Source of the DNA: Symsagittifera roscoffensis
Lineage: Eukaryota; Xenacoelomorpha; Acoela; Convolutidae
DNA: 64,000 nucleotides
Reading direction: 5' to 3'
Assembly: GCF_963678635.1 (NCBI RefSeq)
Contig: NC_087064.1
Coordinates: forward strand, 6,672,411-6,736,410
The notes under the pieces are model-generated. The model ran no database searches. It saw nothing but the letters and a program-made list of their open reading frames with translations, and was not told where the DNA came from. A program made the translations under genes and the position numbers. Shown piece by piece: positions 17,776-28,700 of this stretch (the first letter of the stretch is position 1; every line of letters begins with the position of its first letter).

Positions 17776-19701
17776 TGTGCAGTCAGCCACGTGGTGATCC
17801 GCCGACCCGCAGTTCGCGCATGATCTGCGCTTGTCCATGTCATCTCTAGGTTTGTACCATGACGACCTCTGCGGTTGACTTCCCCCTTGCGTGTTCCTGT
17901 TTTCTGAATACGAGTATTTCTTGGGTTTCATCAGCATGTATTCCCTTGATTTCTGTCTCATTTCTTCTGGGGTTGGTGCGCTGTCTTTCGACAATGTGTA
18001 GTATGTTGCTAACATTGTCCTTAAGTCGTCACTTTTTACCCCATCAATGAACTTCGAGGCAATGCTAAAGTTTCTTCTGTTTGTCGACTCCTCTGGGTCA
18101 CTCCTTCTTCTCAAGCTCTCGAGATCATCTAGGAACCGATCTATTGACTCGTCGTCCCTCTGCCTTCTCTTTTCAAATCGCATCATCGCTTGGTGACCCT
18201 TCATGCCTGGCCCGAATCGATTCAGCAATATCTCGAAGATCTTGTCCGCGGTATCGCGTTCTTCTTCTTTCTTCGCAACCACGCATTTTAATGCTGTGCC
18301 TTCTAAATTGCTGAGTATGGCTGTGCATGCTTGCCTTTCATCGTTCAAGTTGTCTTGCTCTAGATGTAATCTCATCACTTCCACCCACGTGTCAATGCAT
18401 CCATCTGAGTCGTCTTTGAATTCTTTTGGCTTCTTGAATGTTTTTCTTGATTTCCCATCTCTCCTATCGCTCGAGTTAGTGTTCCTCGTGGCGAAGGCCT
18501 CTAGAGTCCTGTTCATCATCTCCCAATTGTTTGCCCATGTCATAGCATCCGGACCTGCGTTGCTGTTAGCTGTTGAGTCCCCCGGACCAGTCGTTGTACT
18601 TGACATTCCATTCTTCATGATTGTTTTAGCAGCTGTTGGTGCTATGCTCACCGTATCCCGGGTTAAGGGCAACGGTGTCGATTGCCGTTTGTTCCTTTGT
18701 GGTTCCACAAAGTCAACTCTGGTGCCTTGCGCGCGATCCGCTGCCGGTCTTTCTTGTGAGGTAGAATTACTCAAGATTGCATCCAATTTCGCCTGTATTG
18801 CACACGAACTCTCGGCCTGATTTTTGCTCATTGTGTCCATTCTCTTTTCCAGGCTACCTAATTGGCTGTTGACATCATCATATCGGTTTTTTAACTGTTG
18901 CAAATCTTTTTTGATGTTCTTATCTCGTTCTTCATTGGTGGTTTCTACATTATCTGACATTTCCTTGAGTCTCTCTTCTGTTGCCTTGGCCAGGTTAAAA
19001 TAACTATCCAGATACTCGTTTTTGTTGTATCTTAATTCTTTTCTTATCACTTCTCTGTCCTCTTCGCTGTGCTTCAGCTTTTTGTCGATCTGATTCAGTT
19101 TCGCCATCAAGTCACCTAGCTCAAGAGTAGCCTCTTCATGGTCAGCCGTCGGTCTTTCTTCGGCCGTCGCTTCTGCTCTAGTTTGTTCCTCTCTCGGATT
19201 GGCTTCTGTCGTCTTCGTGCTTACTGTTCCAAATGTTCGTGCTCTTTCAGCTTTTGGTTCTTCAGTCACGTTCTCTTTCGTTTTTATTCCGACCATCATC
19301 GCCAACCTTTCTGTAAAAGATGTCTTTTTTACTTGAGAGTCTTCTTTCACCGTTTCTTCGGTGTTGCCTATTGCATCTTCCACGTTGTCTATTGGTGAGA
19401 ATTCTATGGGTTTCGAGTTTGGTTCTTCTGCATTGGGCATTGGAGTTGACTCCGTCGCTATTTTCCTTGTTTCATCAACACTTTGATCTGGTGTCTCTAG
19501 ATCAATCTCGATGGTGGGTTTTACTCGTTCCCCTTCCATGCCCTCTCTTGCTCTCTCCGCTGTACTCCTTGTGCTGACCATGTTAACTGAAAAGTTCTTC
19601 TTTGTTATCTTTGGGCCCATTGATGTTGTTTTGCGTAGCGACGAATTATACTTTGCTTCGGTAGGTCTTTTTTCAGCTACCGGTACCCTGCTCCGCCTCA
19701 T
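17773..19701 (-). CDS. gag: Gag of element 2 (642 aa)
   Basis: The structural protein that would package element RNA. The first ~170 residues are charged and probably disordered. A coiled coil of about 120 residues (roughly 195-315, many heptad Leu/Ile with Glu/Lys) follows. The capsid-like part (about 430-600) has the retrotransposon-gag pattern with a conserved W near its start, an ALKC/AIL helix, LLNRFGPG and an R-F-E-K-R-R-Q-R-D-D-E-S-I-D-R-F stretch. The protein ends in a CCHC knuckle (C-x2-C-x4-H-x4-C) only two codons before the stop. A second knuckle lies just after the stop at the start of Pol. The start ATG is the first in the frame and follows a long leader. Confidence 0.88.
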   Translation of the reverse strand: MRRSRVPVAEKRPTEAKYNSSLRKTTSMGPKITKKNFSVNMVSTRSTAERAREGMEGERVKPTIEIDLETPDQSVDETRKIATESTPMPNAEEPNSKPIEFSPIDNVEDAIGNTEETVKEDSQVKKTSFTERLAMMVGIKTKENVTEEPKAERARTFGTVSTKTTEANPREEQTRAEATAEERPTADHEEATLELGDLMAKLNQIDKKLKHSEEDREVIRKELRYNKNEYLDSYFNLAKATEERLKEMSDNVETTNEERDKNIKKDLQQLKNRYDDVNSQLGSLEKRMDTMSKNQAESSCAIQAKLDAILSNSTSQERPAADRAQGTRVDFVEPQRNKRQSTPLPLTRDTVSIAPTAAKTIMKNGMSSTTTGPGDSTANSNAGPDAMTWANNWEMMNRTLEAFATRNTNSSDRRDGKSRKTFKKPKEFKDDSDGCIDTWVEVMRLHLEQDNLNDERQACTAILSNLEGTALKCVVAKKEEERDTADKIFEILLNRFGPGMKGHQAMMRFEKRRQRDDESIDRFLDDLESLRRRSDPEESTNRRNFSIASKFIDGVKSDDLRTMLATYYTLSKDSAPTPEEMRQKSREYMLMKPKKYSYSENRNTQGGSQPQRSSWYKPRDDMDKRRSCANCGSADHHVADCT

Positions 19702-19960
19702 TATTTCTATTTACAATTGCTTTTATTTACAGTTTTACTATATACACAATCCTATTCTAAGAATAAAATCTTTCGGGAAGGAAGAGAAAAAAAATATATA
19801 TATATACAACGTGGTGAAAACCTTGTTTCAGTTCTCTTTATTAACTTTTCGAGAAACTTTCCTTATTTGTGGTCTCAACCGTACCTGGTTCCAATTAGTC
19901 TTGTTCTATCTTAATTCTGTCTTAAAACACTTCTTGTAATTTTACTTCAATTTTTTACAC

Positions 19961-20295
19961 TGTCCCAAGACTTCCAATTGCCGTCCCTACTCTTCTTTGT
20001 ACCGTCCCAGGCTTCTTTCTCCTGTCCCAAGACTGTTCGGTACCGTCCCAGTACTTTCCGGTCGTGTCCCAAGACTCTTGTCCAAGACTACTGTCCCAAG
20101 GCTAGTGTCCCAAGACTGGTGTCCCAAGACTACTGTCCCAAGATCCTGTCCCTAGACCCTTGTCCCAAGACCTTGTCCCAAGACCTTGTCCCAAGACCCT
20201 GTCCCAAGACCCTGTCCCAAGACCACTGTCCCAAGACTGTACTGTCCCAAGACTGCTCTGTCCTAAGATTTCTTCGGCACTGTCCCAAGACTGTT
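19961..20295. repeat. Minisatellite of TGTCCCAAGAC in the element-2 leader
   Basis: About 13 exact copies of TGTCCCAAGAC with a further eight or so that differ by one or two bases, separated by 0-10 bases. In element RNA the motif reads GUCUUGGGACA. The copies are close but irregularly spaced, unlike a simple satellite. Confidence 0.85.
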
Positions 20296-21160
20296 GACAA
20301 GTGTCTGGGTGGTGGGACTTTTTCCCTCTTCGTTATGGGGACTTCTTGATTCGCCGTACCTTGTACCACCACTCAAGCTCTAGTAAAATTTTCCCAAAAT
20401 CCTCTCTTAAAAGCCAAATGCTGACCCCCCTTTTTCTTATTTCTCTTTTTGGCTACCTCTATTTCAATGTTCCAAGCAACTTGAGACCAAAACCTGTGCG
20501 CAGGTATCTTGTGATCACCTGTTCGTACAAAATTTTAACACAAATCCTCACCAAAATGCAACAAAATTCTAAGCAAGAAAAAGTAATAAAAACAGAAAGA
20601 TGAGCCCACCTAAAATTCAAAGGTGACAAATGTCTACCTTCTATCGAAAAAATGTCTTGCACCTAATTGCCACGCGTTTCCTTCCCCCCTGCTAGCGATC
20701 TTATGGGGTATTACAAAAACTGTCTATGTCCCTTCCCCCCTACCAATCCGACCAGGGTACCTTCCTTAACTCGAGTTCAAATTTCGATCTCCACCTAATA
20801 TTACCAACGCGTGTTAATTTCTAATGTAACTAAGTCAACGATGTCGTTACTCTAATTTCCCCCTTTTTACAATTTACAACCGCCAACCTCTAACTTAACC
20901 AGCCCCCCTTCTAACCTCCCCCCTTTTTAGCCCCCCTTCTTAAGCCTAAAATTACCTTAAGCGCCGGGTGCTAAACCTCTCAAGAGAAAACCGTAGACCT
21001 GTCTCCAGGCCTGCTCAAGTAAAAACGTTCCTCAAAACCGGGGGAACGTTCCTCAAATCCTATTTTACACATATCTCCTATAATGTAATGTGGATTTTAA
21101 CGATACCCGTTCTGCCCAACTTGAGAACTCGAGTGTTGCCAAATCCTTCTTGGCTGCTTT

Positions 21161-21350
21161 CCCACTCGACTGGTCACCTGTTCCAGTCCAGTCTCCTATT
21201 GGTTCAGCTCAAGTGTCCCTGAACCACTTTCCCACTCGGCTGGTCACCTCTTCCAGTCAAGTCTCCTATTGGTTCAGCTCAAGTGTCCCTGAACCACTTT
21301 CCCACTCGGCTGGTCACCTCTTCCAGTCAAGTCTCCTATTGGTCCAGCTA
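21161..21350. repeat. 70-bp tandem repeat, 2.7 copies, in the element-2 leader
   Basis: Copies start at 21161, 21231 and 21301 with CCCACTCG. Copies 2 and 3 are nearly identical; copy 1 differs at a few bases. Confidence 0.85.
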
Positions 21351-21811
21351 AGTTCCAAGCTATCTGAAAACCCTTGACAACGCCCCACTTCGGGCACTTT
21401 ATTCAGTTTACTGGTTTAAATTGCTAGGTTGATCGAAACGATCGAACTTGTAAAACAGTATGGGTATACTATTTAAATAATATAAAGGTTTGATCCAACT
21501 AATCTGGTGTCAAAGTCACTGTCTTTTTTCGTTTTATGGTTTTTGTTCCTTTTTCTATTCTTTTTTGGTTTTTGTTTTGCTTTTTGTCTTTTTGCTCGTG
21601 TTTTTGTCCCCCTAGTTGCCCCCCTTTACTCGGTTAGCTAAGCCTCGTTCGGAGAGCGTACCAGGAAATTTTCTCGAGTTTTCTTAAAAAGCTATCACGG
21701 TACAACCGGAAGGTTTGCACGTTCCTGTCGAACCGTACCGCCGGTACTCTAGAATGGGCATTCAGCCCGAAGCTGTCTCAAGTGGGTTCGACTCCGTAGT
21801 CTTGATGTCGT

Positions 21812-21829
21812 AAACACCCAGGAGCACCA
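21812..21829 (-). other. Possible primer-binding site of element 2
   Basis: Read on the minus strand, TGGTGCTCCTGGG starts 11 bases inside the 5' LTR. TGG fits the complement of a tRNA CCA end. I cannot name the tRNA, and the 11-base gap is longer than usual. Confidence 0.3.
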
Positions 21830-21840
21830 TAAAAACACTA

Positions 21841-22744
21841 TGTAACATTCGTCTACTGCAGTCACACATGAGGTTTAAGAAAAATAGGCCCTATAACCAC
21901 TGGCTCAAGGGTCAGGGACACCATCTCTTGTGTTTTTCTACCTCAAGAACGGTCGGAGCCAGTTCGGTTCGTTTGTGACATGAGACTACGACCCGTTACA
22001 GCTTAAAGGCTACTACTAAAATATCCCCCCACTCTAGAATTAGAAACGTCCCCATACTTAGGTCTCTAGATACCCAAAATACATGAACGCCGTTAAAAAC
22101 CGGGTTGGAACAATCCGTTAAGTTACTTTTTATTAGACAGTGGAACTTTGATCCATTTCAGATGGATCAACCTAAAACTCGCCTTACCTCAACATAACAA
22201 TTATAAAACACACTCTAGGAATTTAAATTAAGTACTCACATTGTAGCACGCTCAAGAACCAGGAAGTAAATAAGTCGGTAAGCAACTCAAGAATTAATAA
22301 AGTAACTAAAATGAGTTTAATGTTAGTCAGTTTTAATAACAAGAACAAGTGTTTACTCTAGACTGTAAGTTCTCGTGAACCATTGGGACACTCTAGCTGT
22401 CCACCTTTCCACCGAAGGTTCACTCTGGTCCAGTTAATAATAGTACTCCAATCACAACAATCCAGTTCGTGGGAATGCTCTCGTCTCTGTTTTAGATGGG
22501 ACAGCTCTACTCTTGTTCTATTATGACAGAAATTGCGAATAGCAATTTCCCACCGTTTTATTTAGCAACTTTCCCGCGATTGTTACTCGATTGTTCTGAC
22601 TTCTCTTTTCTGATTTTCAGTTATCGCGAGAAAATCGTGCATGACAGGTTCCATTCGAAATTTTGAAAAATTAAATTTCACTCCAAAATCAAGTGTTTTT
22701 TGCTTCTCTCAAGGTCAAACTTCCGAATATGACCGACTGGCACA
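21841..22744 (-). repeat. 5' LTR of element 2 (904 bp)
   Basis: Direct repeat of 8608-9511, same length and the same TG...CA ends in element orientation. It should hold the promoter for the element RNA; no clear TATA box was located. Confidence 0.93.
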
Positions 22745-23560
22745 AGGCTTCTCAGCCGCTGTCGATCAGCTCCTTCTGTAGACGTCCAAGTCGTCATTCG
22801 AGAAAGGATGTATCATACATGTTTTCCCAGTGTTTATCCAGCCTCGATTTGAACAAGTTGATTTGAACGCTGGAAATTACTCTGGCAGTGAGTTTCAGCC
22901 GTTTATGGCGGCTATGGTGAAGAAGCTACATCGCAAACAAGTTCGTGACTTTATCAATTTGCAAGGATTTGCACGAAAATTTCTTTCATTTAGTGTAAAC
23001 ATTCCTTCAGTTGCTCTTACTTACATCGTAGTCACAGTTCAAGATTTTGTACACTTCTATCATGCGCCCACGTTTTCTTCTCTACTCCAGGGTAGGGAGC
23101 TTCAAATTCTTCAATCTTTCATAGCAAGCTAATTTGCATGAGCTTGGGATTAATATGGTTGCCCTTCGCTGAACATTTTCAATCGCTACTTAGTCTTTTT
23201 TCCAGGAATGGGTTTCACGATTGATTGGCGTATTTCAGATGCGGTCTCACCAAGGTTTTGTAGAGTCGCCATAGTTTCCTCCGTTAAGTTCAAAAATCCT
23301 TTCTTTATAATTGCAATCATACTATTAGCTAACTTGAGTAATCTTGAGTCAATTATGACTCCCATGTCTTTGTCGTTTTCTGCATTGCTCAAGGTGTTTT
23401 TGTTTATCATGTAAATAGTTTCTTTCTGTCGTCTTCGTTCTTCCTGATAATGTTAGTTTGTGGCATTTTGATAGATTAAATTTCATTAAACTTCCTTTGG
23501 ACCACGTTGAAAATCGTTTCAGATCAGTCTGCAGCTCGTCTCTTTCTGCAGATCGTCGAT
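22745..23560 (-). pseudogene. CR1/L2-like LINE relic: degenerate 3' end of a reverse transcriptase gene
   Basis: Minus-strand reading in several frames gives the typical end of a CR1-type RT: LQTDLKRFSTW and KFNLSKCHKL, then DMGVIIDSRL, QRRATILIP, YERLKNLKLPTLE, RKRGRMIEVYKIL and NLFKSRLDKHWEN. There are frameshifts and stops, so it is dead. Its last codons abut the element-2 LTR and seem to continue at 8607, so element 2 inserted into it. Confidence 0.75.
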
Positions 23561-24144
23561 TGTAATTGGTCTGTAAATTTTGCGGTTATTTTCTCGCTCC
23601 TGGTCGCTGTTTCCTCGCGCAAGTACTCGCCGAGCGGCCAGGAGCTGATGGAGAGGTTGCATATTTTGTAAGGGCAGCCAAATTTAGTTAGCATTTTGCC
23701 TTACAACAGTGTATCGGCGAAAGTGGGCTAGTAGCAGAAATGGGATTTCATGTACTGATCACGTCCGTTCCTCGTGGGCCAATTTGAGAGGTAGTGGAAA
23801 AGTGCAATGTGTTTACCGATGTGGATCATGGATTATTTATCCGAACATGTCATCGTGTTTTTTATCACAAATGGCTTCGATTCGCAATGGTTGGACACCG
23901 ATATTTGACTTAATATGATGCTTAGCAAAGTGCAATAGTTGCATCAGACGAGCAGATAATTTATTGATTGCTAGGCGAGTTGCTAAGGTTAGAAATAAAG
24001 ATTTTGCAATGACTAGATTTGAGGAGTAACAGATTGACGATCAGATGCCGAAGACCTCTCAATTAGTTGGCAATAAGTTTGTAAAAACACAGCCTGTTAT
24101 GCGACTTTTAGACAAAGTTTATTTTCACTATTTCAGTTGAAGTT
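23561..24144. other. Intergenic sequence upstream of the small membrane-protein gene
   Basis: No convincing gene. A 69-codon ORF at 23709-23918 has no recognisable features. A splice-acceptor-like TTTCAG at 24131-24136 lies 8 bases before the next start codon. Confidence 0.4.
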
Positions 24145-25324
24145 ATGGGGGTATTTAGCAAACTTAGCAATGCGCAAATTATTCTTGCGGGAATGCTTGG
24201 AGTAAGTGCTACTCATTCTTGTGTGGTGTTCTGGAGGGAAACGAAAGTTGTAGCAGATGTTGAAAGAATAATGGCTGGCAGGTAAAATATGTTTAGTTTC
24301 TATTTGAAAATCAGAATTTATAATTGGTCAATATCTGAATTTAAACTTGAAGTTTATATTCAAAGCTTATTATTCCGACCATTGAAAATGGGGATGAAAT
24401 TTGTATTCGGCTGCTTTTTAGTTTTTTCTTTTTTTATTTTCCACATAAAATCAGGTATCACAAATAATCATCGGACTGGGTTGAGTGATGTATCATATTA
24501 AAGTTTTTCTTATTACAGTGATGTATCATATTACAGTCGTAATTCGAACCAGATTTAAAAATTTCAAAAACTTTTCTCCGTGTCGAGAAAAACCGGTTCG
24601 AAGTTTTTGATTTTTCGTCTTATTTCGAGCGAATAAAGCGAGCGAGCTGTCTTATTTAAACTGCTTAAAAGCTCACAATAACTTAATTTAAAACGTAAAA
24701 ACTTAGTTTTACTTGAGTAACGTTAGTTTAATTTGAGTATTTTAGCGCCTTTTTGGAATCAAAATTAGCAAAATTCAAAAAATTGCAAAACTTGAAAAAA
24801 GTACTTCAAAAACTTTTTGAAGTAACTTTTCTAATAAAAAATGTTTTTCAAATTGCTTATGTTACTATGTCTGTCGAATATACCTAATATCCAATTTTTT
24901 TGTTCAGCTCCTTTTATCACACCAAGCCGAAAAAAACGACAATAATTTGAAAAACTTATGTTGTATTTTTCGTAAGACTGGTCGGAACATTCTGTGCCAC
25001 TTCCACAGTAACCGGCTGTCCTTGTTTTATAGGTAATGAGTAATTATTCATTTTAATTTATGTCAAGTAAGCTGAAAATGTGTAAAAGTTTATTCCAAAT
25101 AGATGTGTTGCCGTAACTTTTGTTCATTTTCTTTGTTTAGACGACTTGATACGTTAGACGAACGAAGGCAGTTGGATTATGCTACCTCTGAGCGGATTCT
25201 TTACAAACCATTCTTCGATTTGAGAAAAATTGGGCTATGCAAGAACCAACAAGTGGATGTGGTTGAAAGACCAAAAGGGGCTGTTTTTGTTCCATTGAAA
25301 TGGAATGGCGAAGAAAATGAGTAA
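24145..25324 (+). CDS. Small single-pass membrane protein, unknown (106 aa, 2 exons)
   Basis: Exons 24145-24281 and 25141-25324 join in phase 2 to give 106 residues ending at TAA. The intron begins GTAAAA and ends TTTGTTTAG. The N-terminus has a hydrophobic stretch (about residues 11-30) ending in a W-R-E boundary, so the protein probably has one N-terminal membrane anchor with a charged tail (RRLDTLDERRQLD, then a PFFDLRKIGL segment). The shape recalls small mitochondrial inner-membrane assembly factors, but I cannot place it in a family. The stop is 473 bp before the AVL9 start, on the same strand. The intron contains a copy of an interspersed repeat (24377-25035). Confidence 0.6.
24377..25035 (+). 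repeat. Interspersed repeat family R1, near-complete copy
   Basis: Begins GTTCCGACCATTGAAAATGGGG-like and ends TGGTCGGAAC followed by a CCGGCTGTCC tail, so its ends are short inverted repeats (GTTCCGACCA/TGGTCGGAAC). Other copies: 32150-32895, 45705-46330 (inverted), 53012-53360, 56655-56800 and 61217-61830. A shared internal block contains ATCAGGTACCACAA and GAGTGATATATCATATTAAAGC. Probably a non-autonomous DNA transposon. Confidence 0.6.
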
Positions 25325-25797
25325 ATTTACTCGGCAAGTATTTTGTATAGAATTAACAGTTTTGATAAAAAAGAAGCTTTTCCTCTAGTTTTATTTAGCT
25401 ATAAAAAATAATTACATGGGTCGACTTTTGCTGTTCAACTATTCACTGCCATTTTTTTTCATAGCTGCGGGAGAAAAGTTCGTGCTTTTTTTAGTAATCT
25501 AATAGCCAAATTTCTCATTTTATGCAAGTTTTTTTTGCTTATGTAGACCCATGTCTGGATTATCTGGATTTAATTTCAACTCTACCTTTTTTGTTGTTTT
25601 GTATAACCGAGTCAAGATGGAGTATAACGTTAAAGTCAGTACTTTTTTAAATGAGAATCCGTAGTTTCATAAAGGAAAATATTTCAGATCACGATGAGTT
25701 GAATGATTAAGAGTCATTGCGATAGGATGTCATGCGTGCAGTTAATATGAAGCTGGAGAGTTGCGTTTTTTTGAATAGAAGAAGTTATTAAATAGAA
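25325..25797. other. Short intergenic spacer before AVL9
   Basis: 473 bp, A/T-rich. An acceptor-like ATATTTCAG at 25681-25689 precedes the AVL9 start by about 110 bp. No other feature. Confidence 0.4.
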
Positions 25798-28700
25798 ATG
25801 TCTCTTCAAGTGCCAAACGAGACCGATGCTTCTTCCGGCGAGAACCCGGTGGGAGGAGATGAATTCTGCGTGATGCACCTGATGGTCATCGGGTTCCATC
25901 CTCGGTCGGGGTACAGAGTGGAGTACTGTACTCCTCCTCTGAGGCAAGTGGGTGAGAATGGGACAACGGAGGAGGTGTCTGAGAATGTGTCCAGAGACAT
26001 CCAGTTGCCTGAAGAGTGGGAATGTATTCGCTATCTGGCACTTCCTGATGGGGCTCATAACCACGATAGAGGTACTATGAGTTTTATAAGCAAACCTGCC
26101 CTCTTCTTAGTCAGAACCAGATATGAATTTAAATTTAAAGGAGAAAACACTAGCCTTATAAGGTAATCTAATAAGAACTAATTTGTCTAAAATTATGTAA
26201 TAATAGCTTGTGCAAAATCTGATAATGACTCAATAAATAAATTTTATCCGATAAAGTAGATGATTTAATCATCAAAAAAGCAAGCGTTTTTTAAACTTCA
26301 ACTAGGGTTTTAACAAGGATCGACATTATTAGGTTTTATAATTGGCTAAGGAATCATTCATGTTCTTAAGTTTTCAATCAAGACTTTTGAAGGGTCATTA
26401 TTTCGCTGCATCTCAATGCTTGAGCATGGATTATGTAAAATGTTTGGATTATGTAGAATTAGATTTTCATTGGATTATGTAGAATTAGATTTTCAGTAAT
26501 TGATATTATTCAACTGTTTTAGATACTATTTACTTTTCAATGCCCAGCAGAAAAAGTTCCCAGTGCAAATCAACTGTATTTGGAGTGTCTTGTTATCGAC
26601 AGATTTCAGTGAAACACAGAGTAAGATTTTTTGTAATCGGAATTGGGTTGAGTTCCGATTCTTGGAAATCAACCCAATTTGACCAAGTACGTTCATTAAC
26701 CATGAGTTGGTGATTATTTTTTTAGGTTGGCGACGGTGCTCGGGGCTCGATTCAAAAGAGTGTCTGTATCCTTGCTAACATGCCTCTGTATTCCTTACTG
26801 GAGTCGAAACTACGCTTCGTAACTGAAGCGTTCTTCGACCAAATCGAACTGAATCTGCCTGAAAATCAGACCAACGCTACGTCATCGCAACAGTATCAAT
26901 CGCAGTCACCAGAGAATATGTTGGAAATTTGTTTTGACCATATAAAGGTACGATTTTGATAATTTAGTCCCTAAAACCTGAAATGCCCTGAGAACTTAGT
27001 CCCTAAAACCTGATCTTCATCAAAAATTAAGGTATTAAATTCAATTAATTGTAAGTAGTGTTTGCACGTGATCACTTTACTGTTGGGGCTTTCTGGCCAA
27101 TTTAATTTTTTATACCCTGTTTCCATGGATTTCTCTAACGTATTTGTATTATTATTTAGTTGATGTTGGGTCATTCCAATAGTCCAGGAATGAGGCCTAA
27201 AGAAATCGTATCCTCACCAAATAATGGCGAAGGGGAGGTTGCAAATGGAAAGAAAGATGAGAACTTGGCATCAAGCGAAGCAACGATGGCGAGCAAAGAT
27301 CACCTGTTGTTCGAGCAGCTTCCTCTTCCTAATTTAATAGCCCAGCTAGGTAGGTAATTGCATTCTGATGGTGGTATGTCTCATGTGTTTGTCAGCCAAT
27401 CAGAATTCAGTTACTATAAAGTGAAAAGGTGAAACCGCAAAATGAAAAGGTTACAAAAAGCGTGAATGACTTCTTGTTTCAAAAGGAAAATGGATCGAGT
27501 TTTCTGAGTTCTCAGCGGAATAAAGAAATTACTAATTGATGCAGTTTTCTGTCATTCATATGATTTTACGAAAAAAGTGACAATCATAAACAGCTTTTGA
27601 AACTCAAAGAATGCAACGTAATATATTTTTCTTCGAAGGGTGAAAAAATTTTCTATCAACTTTTTTCGGTTTCGTTGTTTTTTAACACTTTCCAACTGTC
27701 TGTTGGCTATGTATATCGTCTAAAAAACTTCAATTTTGCTTCGCTGATTTAAAGTTTGATTTACATGTCTATGTTTGTGTTGTATTTTCAAGGTTGCTCT
27801 AAATTTCTCGTGCTGTTCAAACTGATTCTGATGGAGCCGAGGATAGTGTTCTATGGGCCACGGGTGCTTCCAATAGGCCAGTTGATGCTCAGTCTCTGCT
27901 CCCTCTTCCCTATGATGCTCTTAAAAGGACTCGCCAACAGTCACTGCAGAGAACAAGTTGACGACTCCTCAAAATCGTCGCCTCAACAAGACACCAGTTC
28001 AGTTCAACTATCAGGTCAGTGCATTAATAATAGTTAGTAAGTAATTGTCATACCGCTACTGCAGTAGCAGTATTTATATACGTATGTACAGCTAACCTTT
28101 GGTGCTCAATCATTATTTTATGGTATGCTCAAGGTCATACGTAAGTGATGACACTGAGATTAAGCGAGAGATCAGAGTTCTTAACAATGATCTATCTCTC
28201 AGTACAACACCAAAACAAAAGAAACAGAAAACCTAAATTCAATATCCAAAATACAGTATTGAATTACAACTTGTTTTCAATCGATATCGCAAAGCATATC
28301 ACATGGCGCAGCCAGCAGGATTCGCAGCTCAAGACAACAGAACGGATATGGGAATTCCGGTATTTTGGGCATCAGCGAATCTAGACCCTCCGTGGCAATT
28401 TAAAATTTGGTTCGAACAATTTCTCATGGCGGTTACGGTCAAAGAAAATGTGAACCCAGAGATTATTTTGGAAGAACCAAAAGACATATTAGAGGAACCA
28501 CCACCACGCCCGGAAACGCCCAGGGATGGGGAGAACGAAGATGCGAGGAACGCTAGGATTCTTAGAGATAAGCTAGCAAGGGATAGAGTAGTATTGGAGA
28601 ACGAAGACAGAAAGACAAGAGGCCCACGAGTCGGACACAATGTCTTCTACTACGAAGTACAAAGGAAACTGGTGTCAAGATTATTTTTATCTTTGGGTAC

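Larger units (their letters stand above)
19702..21840 (-). other. 5' leader of element 2 (2.1 kb) with short tandem repeats
   Basis: The non-coding region between the 5' LTR and gag. It holds a dense TGTCCCAAGAC repeat (19961-20295), a 70-bp tandem repeat (21161-21350), C-rich tracts around 20690-20950 and a possible primer-binding site next to the LTR. No ORF of note. The length is large for a gypsy leader and may include packaging signals. Confidence 0.6.
8608..22744 (-). mobile_element. Complete Ty3/gypsy LTR retrotransposon, internally deleted (element 2, 14.1 kb)
   Basis: Two 904-bp direct repeats (8608-9511 and 21841-22744) bound an internal region that reads on the minus strand: a 2.1-kb leader, gag (19701-17773), a same-frame UAA, pol with protease, RT, RNase H and integrase (17760 to about 11131), a macro-domain half, and a 394-aa ORF (11126-9942). 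The order PR-RT-RH-IN places it in the Ty3/gypsy class. I saw one LTR mismatch, so the insertion looks young. The flanks share only AGG (3 bp), shorter than the usual 4-6 bp duplication. It sits inside a LINE relic. Frame and homology show a junction near 11130, best explained by deletion of several kb of accessory coding sequence. Confidence 0.92.

Noticed and set aside
21765-21790. tRNA T-arm-like GGGTTCGACTCC next to the element-2 LTR
   Set aside because: No matching acceptor or anticodon stems around it.
23709-23918. 69-codon ORF upstream of the small membrane-protein gene
   Set aside because: No conserved features or splice context.
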